Of a DNA stretch of 55,153 nt, positions 7,533-15,967 are shown in pieces. Source of the DNA: an uncultured Lysobacterales bacterium (GTDB lineage Bacteria > Pseudomonadota > Gammaproteobacteria > Xanthomonadales > SZUA-36); contig CALDVW010000069.1 in NCBI GenBank assembly GCA_937924405.1, positions 1 through 55,153 of the forward strand. Direction: 5' to 3'. The translations under genes were made by a program, and so were the position numbers. The notes under the pieces were generated by a model that saw nothing but the letters and a program-made list of their open reading frames with translations, was not told the origin of the DNA and did not search any database. The stretch's first letter is position 1. Every line of letters starts with the position of its first letter.

Positions 7533-9020
7533 TCAGCTGTAAAGCGGCGTAATAGCGCGGACGGCAGCCTGGTAGGCGCCATAAGTCTCATCGTAAAAAT
7601 TGACCGCAGATTTTTTTGGCTCACAGCACAATGCTTCATTCCTGCCCAGGTGGTCTTCAAGCAATTGCTCCAGATCGTCGCTGTCGCCACCCTCGATTGC
7701 GCACAAGGCCTGCAGAGCCGCACCAAAGGAAGCGCCTTCGTCCTGGTCAAGCACAGAAACCGGCGCATTGCAGACATCGGCCACGACCTGCCTCCAGGTT
7801 GCGCTGCCCACGCCACCGCCGGTCAACAGAATCTCGGACGCGTCGATGCCCAGCTCACAAAGCCGGTCAATGCCATAACGCAGGGCAAATGTCGCCCCCT
7901 CAAGCGCAGAACGAAGGAGGTTGTCCGGCCGGGTGTTGTGACTGTCCAAACCCACTATGCAGGCTTTGGCCCTTGGCAGGTTGGGGGTCCGCTCACCGTT
8001 GAAAAACGGTAACGTAATCAAGCCTTCAGCGCCCCTTGGAGCGCGGCTGACCCGCGACTCGAATTCGGAAATATCCGCGCTCAGCAATCTGCGCATCAAT
8101 TCGGTGGTGACCGTGCAGTTCATCGTGCACATCAGCGGCAGCCAGCCACCGGTGGAAGAGCAGAATGCGGCGATTTCGCCACGTGGATCGATCACCGGCT
8201 GATCTGAATAAGCATAGACTGTGCCTGATGTGCCCAGGCTCATGGTCACCTTGCCCGGGCTGACGTTGCCGGTTCCGATGGCCCCCATCATGTTGTCGCC
8301 CCCGCCGGTGGATACCGCAATACCCTCGGGTAATCCCGTTTGGCGTGCGGCTTCGGTGCTGATGTGACCGACGGTGCCGAGTTGTGTTCTCAGTGGAGGC
8401 AGGCAGTCGGCAAGGTCACGATCCGGGTCCATGGCGGCCAGCATCCGGCCTGACCAGGCGCGTTCGCGGATATTCAAGAAACCCGTTCCGGATGCATCAC
8501 CGGCTTCCATGCAGCGCTCGCCGGTCAGGTAAAAGTTCAGGTAATCATGCGGCAACAGGATACAGTCAAGCTGATCGTACAAACCTTCACTTTCTTTCCT
8601 GAGCCAACGAATCTTGGAGGCGGTATAGCCGGGCAAGACCGGATTTCCCACTTCTTCAATGCACTTCTGTGCGCCACCAAATGCGTCCATGATTTCGTCA
8701 CATTCTGTGACCGTCGAGGTGTCACACCACAGCTTGACCGGGGCCAGGACCTCGCCCTTCTTGCCCAGCGGGACAAATCCGTGCTGCTGCCCCGACACGC
8801 CTACTGCGATAGCAGACTGGCGGATTACTGAATCGATTTTTCCGAAGGCTTCGTGGAGCGCGCCCACCCACCAGCGGGCCTGTTGCTCGGCCGCCCCTTC
8901 GTCGTTCTGGTACAAATCCAGTTCAGCGCTCTCGCTGGCGACGATTTCGCGTGCCTCAAAGTCGTAAAACACCACTTTGAGCGATTGCGTTCCCAGATCG
9001 ATTCCAACGACGGTTTTCAT
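7533..9020 (-). CDS. xylB: xylulokinase
   Basis: An FGGY-family kinase that phosphorylates D-xylulose to xylulose 5-phosphate, feeding the pentose phosphate pathway. From the ATG at 9020 the protein is 495 residues and opens with VVGIDLGTQSLK, the first phosphate-binding loop. SGQQHGFVPL and LPHDYLNFYLTG are the usual substrate-domain blocks. STGGGDNMMGAIG contains the catalytic Asp, and LLTGGGVGSATWRQ with GASFGAALQA forms the C-terminal nucleotide site. An upstream in-frame ATG at 9044 exists, but the protein family begins with the MKTVVGID-like strand. It is the first gene of the seven-gene minus-strand operon and its promoter overlaps a LacI-type operator. Identification is secure. Confidence 0.96.
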   Translation of the reverse strand: MKTVVGIDLGTQSLKVVFYDFEAREIVASESAELDLYQNDEGAAEQQARWWVGALHEAFGKIDSVIRQSAIAVGVSGQQHGFVPLGKKGEVLAPVKLWCDTSTVTECDEIMDAFGGAQKCIEEVGNPVLPGYTASKIRWLRKESEGLYDQLDCILLPHDYLNFYLTGERCMEAGDASGTGFLNIRERAWSGRMLAAMDPDRDLADCLPPLRTQLGTVGHISTEAARQTGLPEGIAVSTGGGDNMMGAIGTGNVSPGKVTMSLGTSGTVYAYSDQPVIDPRGEIAAFCSSTGGWLPLMCTMNCTVTTELMRRLLSADISEFESRVSRAPRGAEGLITLPFFNGERTPNLPRAKACIVGLDSHNTRPDNLLRSALEGATFALRYGIDRLCELGIDASEILLTGGGVGSATWRQVVADVCNAPVSVLDQDEGASFGAALQALCAIEGGDSDDLEQLLEDHLGRNEALCCEPKKSAVNFYDETYGAYQAAVRAITPLYS

Positions 9021-9047
9021 GACATATTCAGCTTGCCCAAGCATTTG

Positions 9048-9061
9048 TGTAAACGTTTACA
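9048..9061. promoter_or_regulatory. LacI-type operator O1 at the xylB promoter
   Basis: A perfect 14-bp palindrome, TGTAAACGTTTACA. It touches the last base of the xylB -10 box and covers the expected transcription start, so a bound repressor would block xylB transcription. The central CG and AAACGTTT core are typical of LacI-family sites. An identical copy lies 69 bp away, centre to centre. Confidence 0.85.
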
Positions 9062-9088
9062 TTATACACAGCCACCGTTTGGACTCAA
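9061..9088 (-). promoter_or_regulatory. sigma-70 promoter of the xylB operon
   Basis: Read on the minus strand, TTGAGT (9088-9083) and a perfect TATAAT (9066-9061) are separated by 16 bp. The predicted start falls in the adjacent palindrome about 35 bases before the xylB ATG at 9020. Position and match are good, but no start site has been measured. Confidence 0.7.
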
Positions 9089-9110
9089 ATTGAAGGGTGT
9101 AAGTAATGCT

Positions 9111-9139
9111 TTGCTATGTAAACGTTTACAACTTATCAT
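9111..9139 (+). promoter_or_regulatory. sigma-70 promoter of the lacI-type regulator gene
   Basis: TTGCTA (9111-9116) and TATCAT (9134-9139) are 17 bp apart, and the second palindrome fills the spacer exactly from its first base. This predicts that the regulator represses its own gene. The ribosome site GGAGAGG follows at 9158-9164. Confidence 0.65.
9117..9130. promoter_or_regulatory. LacI-type operator O2 in the regulator promoter
   Basis: A second perfect copy of TGTAAACGTTTACA, identical to the one at 9048-9061. It lies between the -35 and -10 boxes of the regulator promoter. Two identical operators in one divergent region are strong evidence for a shared local repressor. Confidence 0.85.
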
Positions 9140-9166
9140 AAGAAACAACAGCTTGCCGGAGAGGAT

Positions 9167-10234
9167 ATGAGTCAGTCGATTTCAAATCAGGAGTCCGAGA
9201 CAGAAAACCCGGGGCAGGTTTCCATCAAGGACGTTGCGCGCCTGGCAGACGTGTCCATCGCGACGGTATCGCGCTGCCTGAACCACCCGGACCGTGTCAG
9301 GGAAAACACCCGCGCCAGGGTACAGCAAGCCATCCTGAAAACCGGGTATTCGCCAAATACCCTGGCCCAGAGTTTCAGACGGGGCAAGACCCAGGTCATC
9401 ATGGTGGTGCTGCCTTCGATCGGAGACCCGTTCTTCACAGAAGTGATGAAAGGCATTCGTTCAGTCGCTTCCAGCCGGGGGTATTCACTGCTGATTAGCG
9501 AAACACAGTTCAATACCATGACCGATGATGAGATTGGCGCGATGGTCGTTTCAAGGCAGGCTGACGGTATCGTCCTGCTGGCCAGCATGTCGCCCTTTGG
9601 AACCGAGGTGCTGTCGTCGAAAAGCCACCAGGCGCTGCCGATTGTGATCGGTTGTGAAAATATAACGCCTGACCTGGCTGGTTTTCCCAGCGTCCGAATT
9701 GATAACGTGGCAGCTGCCCGGGAAGCAACAGATTATCTGATTGCATTGGGGCACCGAAAAATTGCTTTTATTCATGGCCAGATGTCATCGTTACTGACCA
9801 GGGAACGCGAACGCGGGTACCGGGCGTCGATGCGGGCAGCAGATCTTCCGATCGAGGACAGATGGGTTGTGGAAGGCAAGCTGAGTATCCAGGGCGCCAT
9901 CCAGGCGACCCGCAAGTTGTTGAACCATGATCACAACCCGACTGCAATTTTCTGTGCCAACGACGAAATGGCGATGGGCTGTATCCATGAAATCAAGTCC
10001 AGCGGCCTGAAGATTCCGAAAGACATCTCAATCATTGGTTTTGATGACATACGTTACGCGGAAATTCTCGATCCGCCACTGACAACGATCCGCCAGCCAG
10101 CAGAAAAAATTGGTGAGCGGGTGATGCACAGACTGCTGCTCGAGGTCGAAGCGGGCCGCAGCCGAAATGGACAGGTTGAAATCGTCCCTCATGAACTGAT
10201 CATTAGAGAATCCACCGGGCCCGGCAATGTCTGA
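9167..10234 (+). CDS. LacI-family transcriptional regulator of the xylose locus
   Basis: A DNA-binding repressor of 355 residues. The N-terminal helix-turn-helix reads SIKDVARLADVSIATVSRCLN (about residues 19-39), preceded by a polar 18-residue tail. The hinge follows at SPNTLAQSFRRGKT. The rest is a periplasmic-binding-protein-like effector domain with GHRKIAFIHG, PTAIFCANDEMAMG and ISIIGFDDIRYAEILDPPLTTIRQP. The ATG has GGAGAGG four bases upstream. It is transcribed divergently from xylB and starts the plus-strand set with a sugar porter and an aldo/keto reductase. The effector is probably xylose, xylulose or a xylo-oligosaccharide, which is inference from context. The bacterial ROK-type and AraC-type XylR proteins are unrelated. 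Confidence 0.92.
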   Translation: MSQSISNQESETENPGQVSIKDVARLADVSIATVSRCLNHPDRVRENTRARVQQAILKTGYSPNTLAQSFRRGKTQVIMVVLPSIGDPFFTEVMKGIRSVASSRGYSLLISETQFNTMTDDEIGAMVVSRQADGIVLLASMSPFGTEVLSSKSHQALPIVIGCENITPDLAGFPSVRIDNVAAAREATDYLIALGHRKIAFIHGQMSSLLTRERERGYRASMRAADLPIEDRWVVEGKLSIQGAIQATRKLLNHDHNPTAIFCANDEMAMGCIHEIKSSGLKIPKDISIIGFDDIRYAEILDPPLTTIRQPAEKIGERVMHRLLLEVEAGRSRNGQVEIVPHELIIRESTGPGNV

Positions 10235-10327
10235 CTGGTCATTCCCTTGCCCGTTCCAGCAAGCGTTGTTGTCATCCCGCAGATTTCAGTCACTACTACA
10301 GAAAGATTAGGGAAAAGTGAGAAAATA

Positions 10328-11743
10328 ATGAACGATAAAACGAAACTGTACGGACAGACAAACCACGCCTTCGTCATCCTGATCAGCTGTGTCGCCACCA
10401 TTGGCGGGTTCCTGTTCGGCTTCGACAGCGGTGTCATCAACGGTACCGTGGACGGCCTTCGGTCGGCCTTTGATTCCGACAGCATCGGCACCGGGTTCAA
10501 CGTGGCTTCGATGCTCCTGGGCTGTGCCGCAGGTGCGTTTTTCGCCGGACGCCTGGCTGATTACTGGGGCAGGCGAACGCTTCTGCTGTTGGCGGCCTCG
10601 ATGTTCATCATCAGCGCCTGGGGCTCAGGCGTTGCCGGGTCTTCGGTCGAATTCGTTCTCTACCGCGTGATCGGAGGACTGGCCGTTGGCGCCGCCAGTG
10701 TCATGGCGCCAGCCTATATCAGTGAAGTTGCGCCGGCTCAGTACCGTGGCCGCCTGACCACCATTCAGCAAATCGCGATCATTTTCGGCCTGTTCTGCGC
10801 ATTCCTGAGCAACTACATGCTGGCGGATATCGCCGGTTCATCGACCTCGGAATTCTGGTTGGGCTTTCAGACCTGGCGGTGGATGTTCTGGATCGAATTG
10901 GTGCCTGCGAGTGTATTTCTCATTGCTTTGCTGTTCATACCGGAAAGCCCCCGCTACCTGGTCGTATCCGGCAACCGCGAGCGGGCGGAGGCGGTATTGA
11001 CCCGCCTCTACGGAGCTGAAGCGGCACGTCAGAAAACAGAGGAAATTGATGCTTCGCTGGCTGCCGATCATCACCGGCCAAAATTGGGTGACCTGCTCGA
11101 AAAGCCGGGAGGCAAAGTACGGACCATCGTATGGGTGGGGATCGGCCTCGCAGCATTTCAGCAACTGGTCGGTATCAACGTCGTATTTTATTACGGTGCG
11201 GTGCTCTGGCAGGCAGTGGGGTTCTCGGAAGCGGACGCGCTTCTGATCAATGTCATCTCCGGTGCGGTGAGCATCGCTGCATGTATCGTGGCCCTGAGCC
11301 TGATCGACCGGATCGGCCGCAAGCCCCTGCTGTGGTTCGGATCGATCGGCATGGCGATTACGCTTGCGCTGATGGCAGTCGCGTTTTCGACTTCGACGGA
11401 AGTGGACGGTCAGGTGACCTTATCCGACAACATGGGTGTCCTCGCCCTGATTTCGGCGAACCTCTATGTCATGATTTTCAACGGCAGTTGGGGTCCGGTC
11501 ATGTGGGTGATGCTGGGCGAGATGTTCCCGAACCAGATCCGCGGCTCCGGTCTCGCCGTGGCGGGCCTGTCACAGTGGCTGACCAATTTCGCGATCACCA
11601 TGACGTTCCCCATTTTCCTCGCCTCGATCGGTTTGGTCGGCGCTTATGGCTTTTATGCAATCAGTGCTGTTGTATCGGCCTTTTTCGTGCATAAAATGGT
11701 TCATGAAACACGCGGTCTCGAACTCGAGGAAATGGAGGGATAG
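10328..11743 (+). CDS. MFS sugar porter, XylE/GalP-like
   Basis: A 471-residue, twelve-helix proton symporter of the sugar porter family, likely taking up xylose. GGFLFGFDSGVINGTV opens helix 1. RLADYWGRRT is in loop 2-3, PESPRYLV is before the central loop, QQLVGINVVFYYG in helix 7 carries the conserved sugar-contacting glutamines, and DRIGRKPLL is in loop 8-9. The ATG at 10328 fits the family start. The open frame runs back to a TTG at 10247, but that segment is polar and lacks support. It follows the regulator by 93 bp. It has no long insertion, unlike the porter at 3470-5032, so the two probably have different substrates, for example monosaccharide against oligosaccharide. Confidence 0.9.
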   Translation: MNDKTKLYGQTNHAFVILISCVATIGGFLFGFDSGVINGTVDGLRSAFDSDSIGTGFNVASMLLGCAAGAFFAGRLADYWGRRTLLLLAASMFIISAWGSGVAGSSVEFVLYRVIGGLAVGAASVMAPAYISEVAPAQYRGRLTTIQQIAIIFGLFCAFLSNYMLADIAGSSTSEFWLGFQTWRWMFWIELVPASVFLIALLFIPESPRYLVVSGNRERAEAVLTRLYGAEAARQKTEEIDASLAADHHRPKLGDLLEKPGGKVRTIVWVGIGLAAFQQLVGINVVFYYGAVLWQAVGFSEADALLINVISGAVSIAACIVALSLIDRIGRKPLLWFGSIGMAITLALMAVAFSTSTEVDGQVTLSDNMGVLALISANLYVMIFNGSWGPVMWVMLGEMFPNQIRGSGLAVAGLSQWLTNFAITMTFPIFLASIGLVGAYGFYAISAVVSAFFVHKMVHETRGLELEEMEG

Positions 11744-11792
11744 AGCGCTCTTCAAAACAGAAATTTCATAATCGGAACCGAAGGAATAATCC

Positions 11793-12776
11793 ATGGCAAT
11801 TGCGACGCGTGTTCTAGGCAAATCGGGAATTGAAGTAAGCGAAATCGGGCTTGGCCTGTGGGCAGCCGGCGGGGGCGACTGGGGCGCCGCCGATGCAGCG
11901 GCGGATGCCGCATCGCTTAGTGCCATAGAGGCGGCGCTGGACCAGGGGGTCACCTTTTTCGACACCGCTGACGTCTACGGCGGAGGGCATAGCGAAGCAC
12001 TGTTGGGCAATGCCATGAAAGGCCGCAGGGACCGTTTCGTGGTGGCCACCAAGATAGGCTGGCAGGGCTTTAATCAAGACATGCGATGTTCCGGCTACCA
12101 GTCAGTGACTCAGCTGATTGCCGGTGTCGAATCCAACTTGAGACGATTACAAACCGACTACGTTGATGTGATTCAGTCGCATATCGACTTCCGGGAACCC
12201 ACCATGGAGGTCTTTCTCGAGGCTTTCCAGAAACTGGAGGCGGATGGAAAGGTACGCGCGTACGGAGTGAGCAGCAGTGACTTCGAATACATCCGGGCGT
12301 TCAATCAGGACGAAAAATGCGCCACTCTGCAGATTGATTACAGCATCCTTAACCGAACGAGCGAAACAGAGATTCTGGAATACTGCAGGGCTGCGGAAAT
12401 TGGCGTCATCGTCCGCGGAGCGCTCGCCATGGGGCTGCTTACGGGAAAGCTGTCCGAAGATTCGACTTTCGCCAGTGATGACTTCCGCCACCAATGGCTG
12501 ACCGATACCGCGCAGAACGCAACTTACAGAGAGGACCTGGCAAAAGTGCGTCAGCTTCAGCCCCTGGTTCAGACCGGGCGCACGTTGGCACAAGCCGCCC
12601 TTCAATTCGTATTGCTGAACGATGCGGTGACTACCGTCATCCCCGGAGCGCGCACCGCGGAACAGGTACACGGGAACGCTTCAGCAGTTGATGCACCCGC
12701 TCTGGATGCGAGTGACATCGCCCTCATTGATCAGCTTACTCAGCCTGGCGGAGGACGAAAAATCTGGCCTGCGTAG
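11793..12776 (+). CDS. aldo/keto reductase
   Basis: A 327-residue NADPH-dependent TIM-barrel oxidoreductase. The catalytic tetrad can be read directly: the Asp in FFDTADVYGGG, the Tyr four residues later in the same motif, the Lys in VVATKIGW and the His in VIQSHIDF. The C-terminal cofactor segment VIPGARTAEQVHGN is also present. AAGGA lies eight bases before the ATG, and the gene is 49 bp behind the sugar porter, so it is probably in the regulator's operon. Relatives in sugar loci act on pentoses, aldoses or keto-sugar derivatives. Here a xylose- or uronate-derived aldehyde is plausible but unproven. It converges with the GH43 gene with a 17-bp gap. Confidence 0.85.
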   Translation: MAIATRVLGKSGIEVSEIGLGLWAAGGGDWGAADAAADAASLSAIEAALDQGVTFFDTADVYGGGHSEALLGNAMKGRRDRFVVATKIGWQGFNQDMRCSGYQSVTQLIAGVESNLRRLQTDYVDVIQSHIDFREPTMEVFLEAFQKLEADGKVRAYGVSSSDFEYIRAFNQDEKCATLQIDYSILNRTSETEILEYCRAAEIGVIVRGALAMGLLTGKLSEDSTFASDDFRHQWLTDTAQNATYREDLAKVRQLQPLVQTGRTLAQAALQFVLLNDAVTTVIPGARTAEQVHGNASAVDAPALDASDIALIDQLTQPGGGRKIWPA

Positions 12777-12793
12777 CCCCTTCTCGCCGTAAC

Positions 12794-14422
12794 TTATGTC
12801 CCTGCTTCCTGGTAATAAAAATAATCGAAATCAGCCGCCAGATTCTGCCCTGAAATATCCTGGCAGCACATACCCACGAATGCCCCGGTGAAACTACCGC
12901 CCTCAGCCTGGCCTGCCTCATCGGAGATCAGCGAGTAATCGAGCGTAACCGGTATCTGCTGCCATGTTTTTCCATCAGTTGACCAGGAAAACAGGAGATC
13001 GGCATATGAGACTTCACAACGCAGCCAGATGGCGCCTTGCCCGGGTATTTCAATTCCGATGTCTGCGAAAGGAGAATCTCCGCGAGAATCCGAAATAGCA
13101 AAAGTCGCCTCCCTGCTCACGTCGCCCGGACAGCTCATGATATCGATGAACCGCCTGCCCTGTTCATCCACCGAGACATACAAATAGTGATATTTGTGGG
13201 CGTTGTAGTAACACACCAGACCGGCACACTGCTGAAAATTGGACGGATCGAACTCAAGCTTCGTTTCCGCGCTGAAACAAAACGCTTCCTGCCGCCGGGC
13301 TATCAGCGCCTGCTCAAACCAGCTGCCCAGCGACGCCTTCCCTTTCAAGCGGAGAAACCCCGGCCTTTCTGACAGGCTCATGAAACTCTCTGGCTCAGGC
13401 GTACGCAACCATTGGAATTCGGGTGGCAACACTTCGGAATCGAACTCGTGGCAGGTGCTTTCCAGCGGCCACGGGTGCGCTTCGATATCAGGGGCCGGAA
13501 TTTCCTTTTCCGGAAGACCATTTCCGGTTGCCCCCTCCAGTCGTAACCAACCGTCATCGCTCCACCGCGTTTTTTGCAAGGCGGTTTCGCGGCCTAGCGG
13601 GCTGCGGCGAAGACCTTTGAGCGGCCTGCTGCACAGATGCACGAGGTAGGACTCGCCATTTGGGGTATCGACCAGGCTGCCATGGCCGGTGCGCTGCAAT
13701 TCCAGTTCCGCGTGATCCTTGGCCGTGAGCAGGTAGCCCTGTGGATCGAACTCATAGGGGCCAGCCAGGTTGCGGGACCTGGCCAGGGTCATTGCATGGT
13801 CATAGCCGGTTCCGCCCTCGGCCGTTACCAGGTAATAGCAGCCTTCTCTCTTGTACAGATGAGGCGCTTCGGTGAAACCCAGTTCCGTTCCCCTGAAAAT
13901 ATTCACGATATCGCCGATCAGCTTTTTCCGGCGGGTGCAGTACTCCTGAAGGTAAACGCCGCCAAAGCGATTGCGTTCATAGCGATGATCCCACACCATG
14001 TTGACCAGCCATTTCCGGCCGTCGTCATCGTGGAACAGGGATGGGTCGAAACCGCTGCTGTTGAGATAGACGGGATCGCTCCATTCCCCGTCCACCGTCT
14101 CGCAGGTAGTGAGATAATTGGGAGTATCCTTGAAACTGCTATCCAGGCGCTTGACGTCCGTATAGATAAGGTGAAACAGCCCGTCGCTCCAACTCAGGCA
14201 GGGCGCCCAGATTCCTCCGGAGTCCGGGTTACCCCGCATGTCGAGCAAGGCGGCACGGTTCAGCGGTCTTGCTGCAAGGCGCCAGTGGCGTAAATCCCGG
14301 GATTGATGTATCTGTACGCCCGGGTACCACTCAAATGTGGAAACAGCGATGAAGAAATCGTCACCGACCCTGACAATCGAAGGGTCCGGGTTAAACCCGG
14401 GAAGAATGGGATTTTCAATCAT
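12794..14422 (-). CDS. xynB: GH43 beta-xylosidase (xylan 1,4-beta-xylosidase type)
   Basis: A cytoplasmic exo-enzyme that releases xylose from short xylo-oligosaccharides. At 542 residues it has the two-domain layout of the Selenomonas-type beta-xylosidases: a five-bladed propeller then a beta-sandwich. The catalytic triad of the family is visible as Asp13 in GFNPDPS (base), Asp126 in GFDPSLF (pKa modulator) and Glu185 in TEAPHLY (acid). There is no signal peptide, so the substrate must be imported first, which fits the two MFS porters. It has its own leader and is not in either xylose operon. No copy of the 14-bp palindrome was seen upstream. Some relatives also have arabinofuranosidase activity. 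Confidence 0.92.
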   Translation of the reverse strand: MIENPILPGFNPDPSIVRVGDDFFIAVSTFEWYPGVQIHQSRDLRHWRLAARPLNRAALLDMRGNPDSGGIWAPCLSWSDGLFHLIYTDVKRLDSSFKDTPNYLTTCETVDGEWSDPVYLNSSGFDPSLFHDDDGRKWLVNMVWDHRYERNRFGGVYLQEYCTRRKKLIGDIVNIFRGTELGFTEAPHLYKREGCYYLVTAEGGTGYDHAMTLARSRNLAGPYEFDPQGYLLTAKDHAELELQRTGHGSLVDTPNGESYLVHLCSRPLKGLRRSPLGRETALQKTRWSDDGWLRLEGATGNGLPEKEIPAPDIEAHPWPLESTCHEFDSEVLPPEFQWLRTPEPESFMSLSERPGFLRLKGKASLGSWFEQALIARRQEAFCFSAETKLEFDPSNFQQCAGLVCYYNAHKYHYLYVSVDEQGRRFIDIMSCPGDVSREATFAISDSRGDSPFADIGIEIPGQGAIWLRCEVSYADLLFSWSTDGKTWQQIPVTLDYSLISDEAGQAEGGSFTGAFVGMCCQDISGQNLAADFDYFYYQEAGT

Positions 14423-14660
14423 TCAGCTTATGCCCATTGAATCCAGCGGTTGGAAACTATATCAAGCGAAATCTTGCTAAACAAACGCCCGGATTCGCCA
14501 ATGCCAATACAGGGGATGTACACGGGAGCTCTGGAGATTAGTTTCCTGGCAGACCTTCAGCCAATTCTTTGAGAAGAGTTGGCGAAGGCAGACACGCGCT
14601 ACAATTTGACTAATGATCTGACACAATACGCTATAGATGGAACCCACAGCGAGGAACACG

Positions 14661-15728
14661 GTGTCTAAAATGCTGGTTATGGTCCTTGCGTTTGTTGGTG
14701 CGCGTCCTGTTCGCCAGGTATTGGTTCAGCATCTACTGGTTTTTTGTACGCTGGCCACCGCTTTCCCCCTTTATGCCGGCCCGCTTTTTGAGAATCTTGA
14801 GCCCCTGGAAATTGAATTGACGGGACCGTTGACGTCTTTGATAAAAAAGAAGGAAAAGCGGGAAGAGTGGCCATTCAGGATTCGGGTAAATGGAAAAAGT
14901 CAGGCAGTAAATATCAGGGCCCGGGGTAAAAGTCGCTTGCGCCTCTGCAAGTTTCCGCCTTTGAGGCTTAATTTCAAAGACACTGATACCAGCGGCACAG
15001 TATTTGAAGGTGAGGAAAAACTGAAGTTGGTGACGCACTGCAGGAAAGGCGACCGCTTCAGCAAGAACGTGCTGAAGGAATATGTTGCCTACCGGATTTT
15101 CAATCTTCTTTCAGACAACAGTTTCCGCGTTCGTCTGGTGCATATCACTTACATTGACAGTGATCGAAATATCGATAAAAACAAAACAGACAACTATGGG
15201 TTTTTGATTGAGCCAGTCGATCAATTGAGTCGTCGGATCGGTGGCACCCGTTCCGGGCTTCCCGCGATTTCGCTCAAGTCGCTGAATCACGAGCAGGCTG
15301 CCCTGGTATACGTCTACCAGTACCTCATCGGAAACACCGATTGGTCACTGGTTGCGGCGGAAGGAGCGGAAAACTGTTGTCACAATATCGAACTCATCGA
15401 AGTCGAATCGAAACAGCTGCTGGTGCCCTACGATTTCGATCTGGCTGGTATCGTCAATGCAAGTTACGCCAAGCCAGATGCATCCTTACGGTTAAGAAGT
15501 GTACGGCAACGCCTGTACCGCGGATTCTGTACAGACAGCGAAAATCTGCGCGGGGCATTGAAAAACATCAGTTCCAGGCAACAAGATATCCTGGAGGAGA
15601 TTTCGGGATTACCGCTTCTGACGGAAAAGGATAAAGCCAAATTGACAGATTACCTGTTGGTGTACTTCACCAAAGCGGAAAACGAGGCGGATATTATCAA
15701 ATCGTTCGAAAAGTCCTGTCATCCCTGA
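14661..15728 (+). CDS. secreted CotH-kinase-like protein of unknown function
   Basis: I recognise no named family member. A GTG at 14661 has GAGG six bases upstream and starts a 355-residue protein with an N-terminal hydrophobic export segment ending near PLYA. An in-frame ATG at 14637 lacks a ribosome site. The body shows a set of residues laid out like a kinase fold. KLKLV has Lys120 and Lys122, LKEYVAYRIFNLL is a helix with Glu140, YLIGNTDWS has Asp227, CCHN has Asn242, and VPYDFDLAG has Asp258 and Asp260 in DFG-like position. Such blocks recall the secreted kinase CotH. The tail SVRQRLYRGFC looks conserved-protein-like. It stands alone between the GH43 gene and the aminopeptidase. Function is unknown. 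Confidence 0.6.
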   Translation: MSKMLVMVLAFVGARPVRQVLVQHLLVFCTLATAFPLYAGPLFENLEPLEIELTGPLTSLIKKKEKREEWPFRIRVNGKSQAVNIRARGKSRLRLCKFPPLRLNFKDTDTSGTVFEGEEKLKLVTHCRKGDRFSKNVLKEYVAYRIFNLLSDNSFRVRLVHITYIDSDRNIDKNKTDNYGFLIEPVDQLSRRIGGTRSGLPAISLKSLNHEQAALVYVYQYLIGNTDWSLVAAEGAENCCHNIELIEVESKQLLVPYDFDLAGIVNASYAKPDASLRLRSVRQRLYRGFCTDSENLRGALKNISSRQQDILEEISGLPLLTEKDKAKLTDYLLVYFTKAENEADIIKSFEKSCHP

Positions 15729-15967
15729 ACCTGCAAAACCGCAAACGCATCAGCTGGTTGTATCGAATGCTCATCGGTGGACTTTTTGGTGTGAAAGGCT
15801 GTAGGCAGGGCCTGTAAATCAGCCCACAAATCCCTGCTGACTGGACCGAAGCGAGTCTCACATGTGACTTCGCAGCACCGATATGTCCTCCAGCGAAGAC
15901 GTTTTCAAGGGCCTGAACTACATTTTCGGCACCCACCAGGGATCTGACGACTCCTGCCTGCGGCCCC
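15729..15967. other. intergenic stretch between converging genes, no confident feature
   Basis: About 240 bp between the CotH-like gene and the aminopeptidase stop. Short open frames cross it on both strands but have no ribosome sites and no recognisable motifs. I see no terminator with a T-tract. Confidence 0.4.

Noticed and set aside
6408-8012. A 534-codon open frame on the plus strand opposite xylA and xylB
   Set aside because: It is an antisense shadow of two certain genes, with no ribosome site and no recognisable domain. High GC codon bias explains the lack of stops.
14561-14582. Inverted repeat CCAATTCTT / AAGAGTTGG as a terminator
   Set aside because: One mismatch and no T-tract on either strand; it lies between divergent genes where no terminator is expected.
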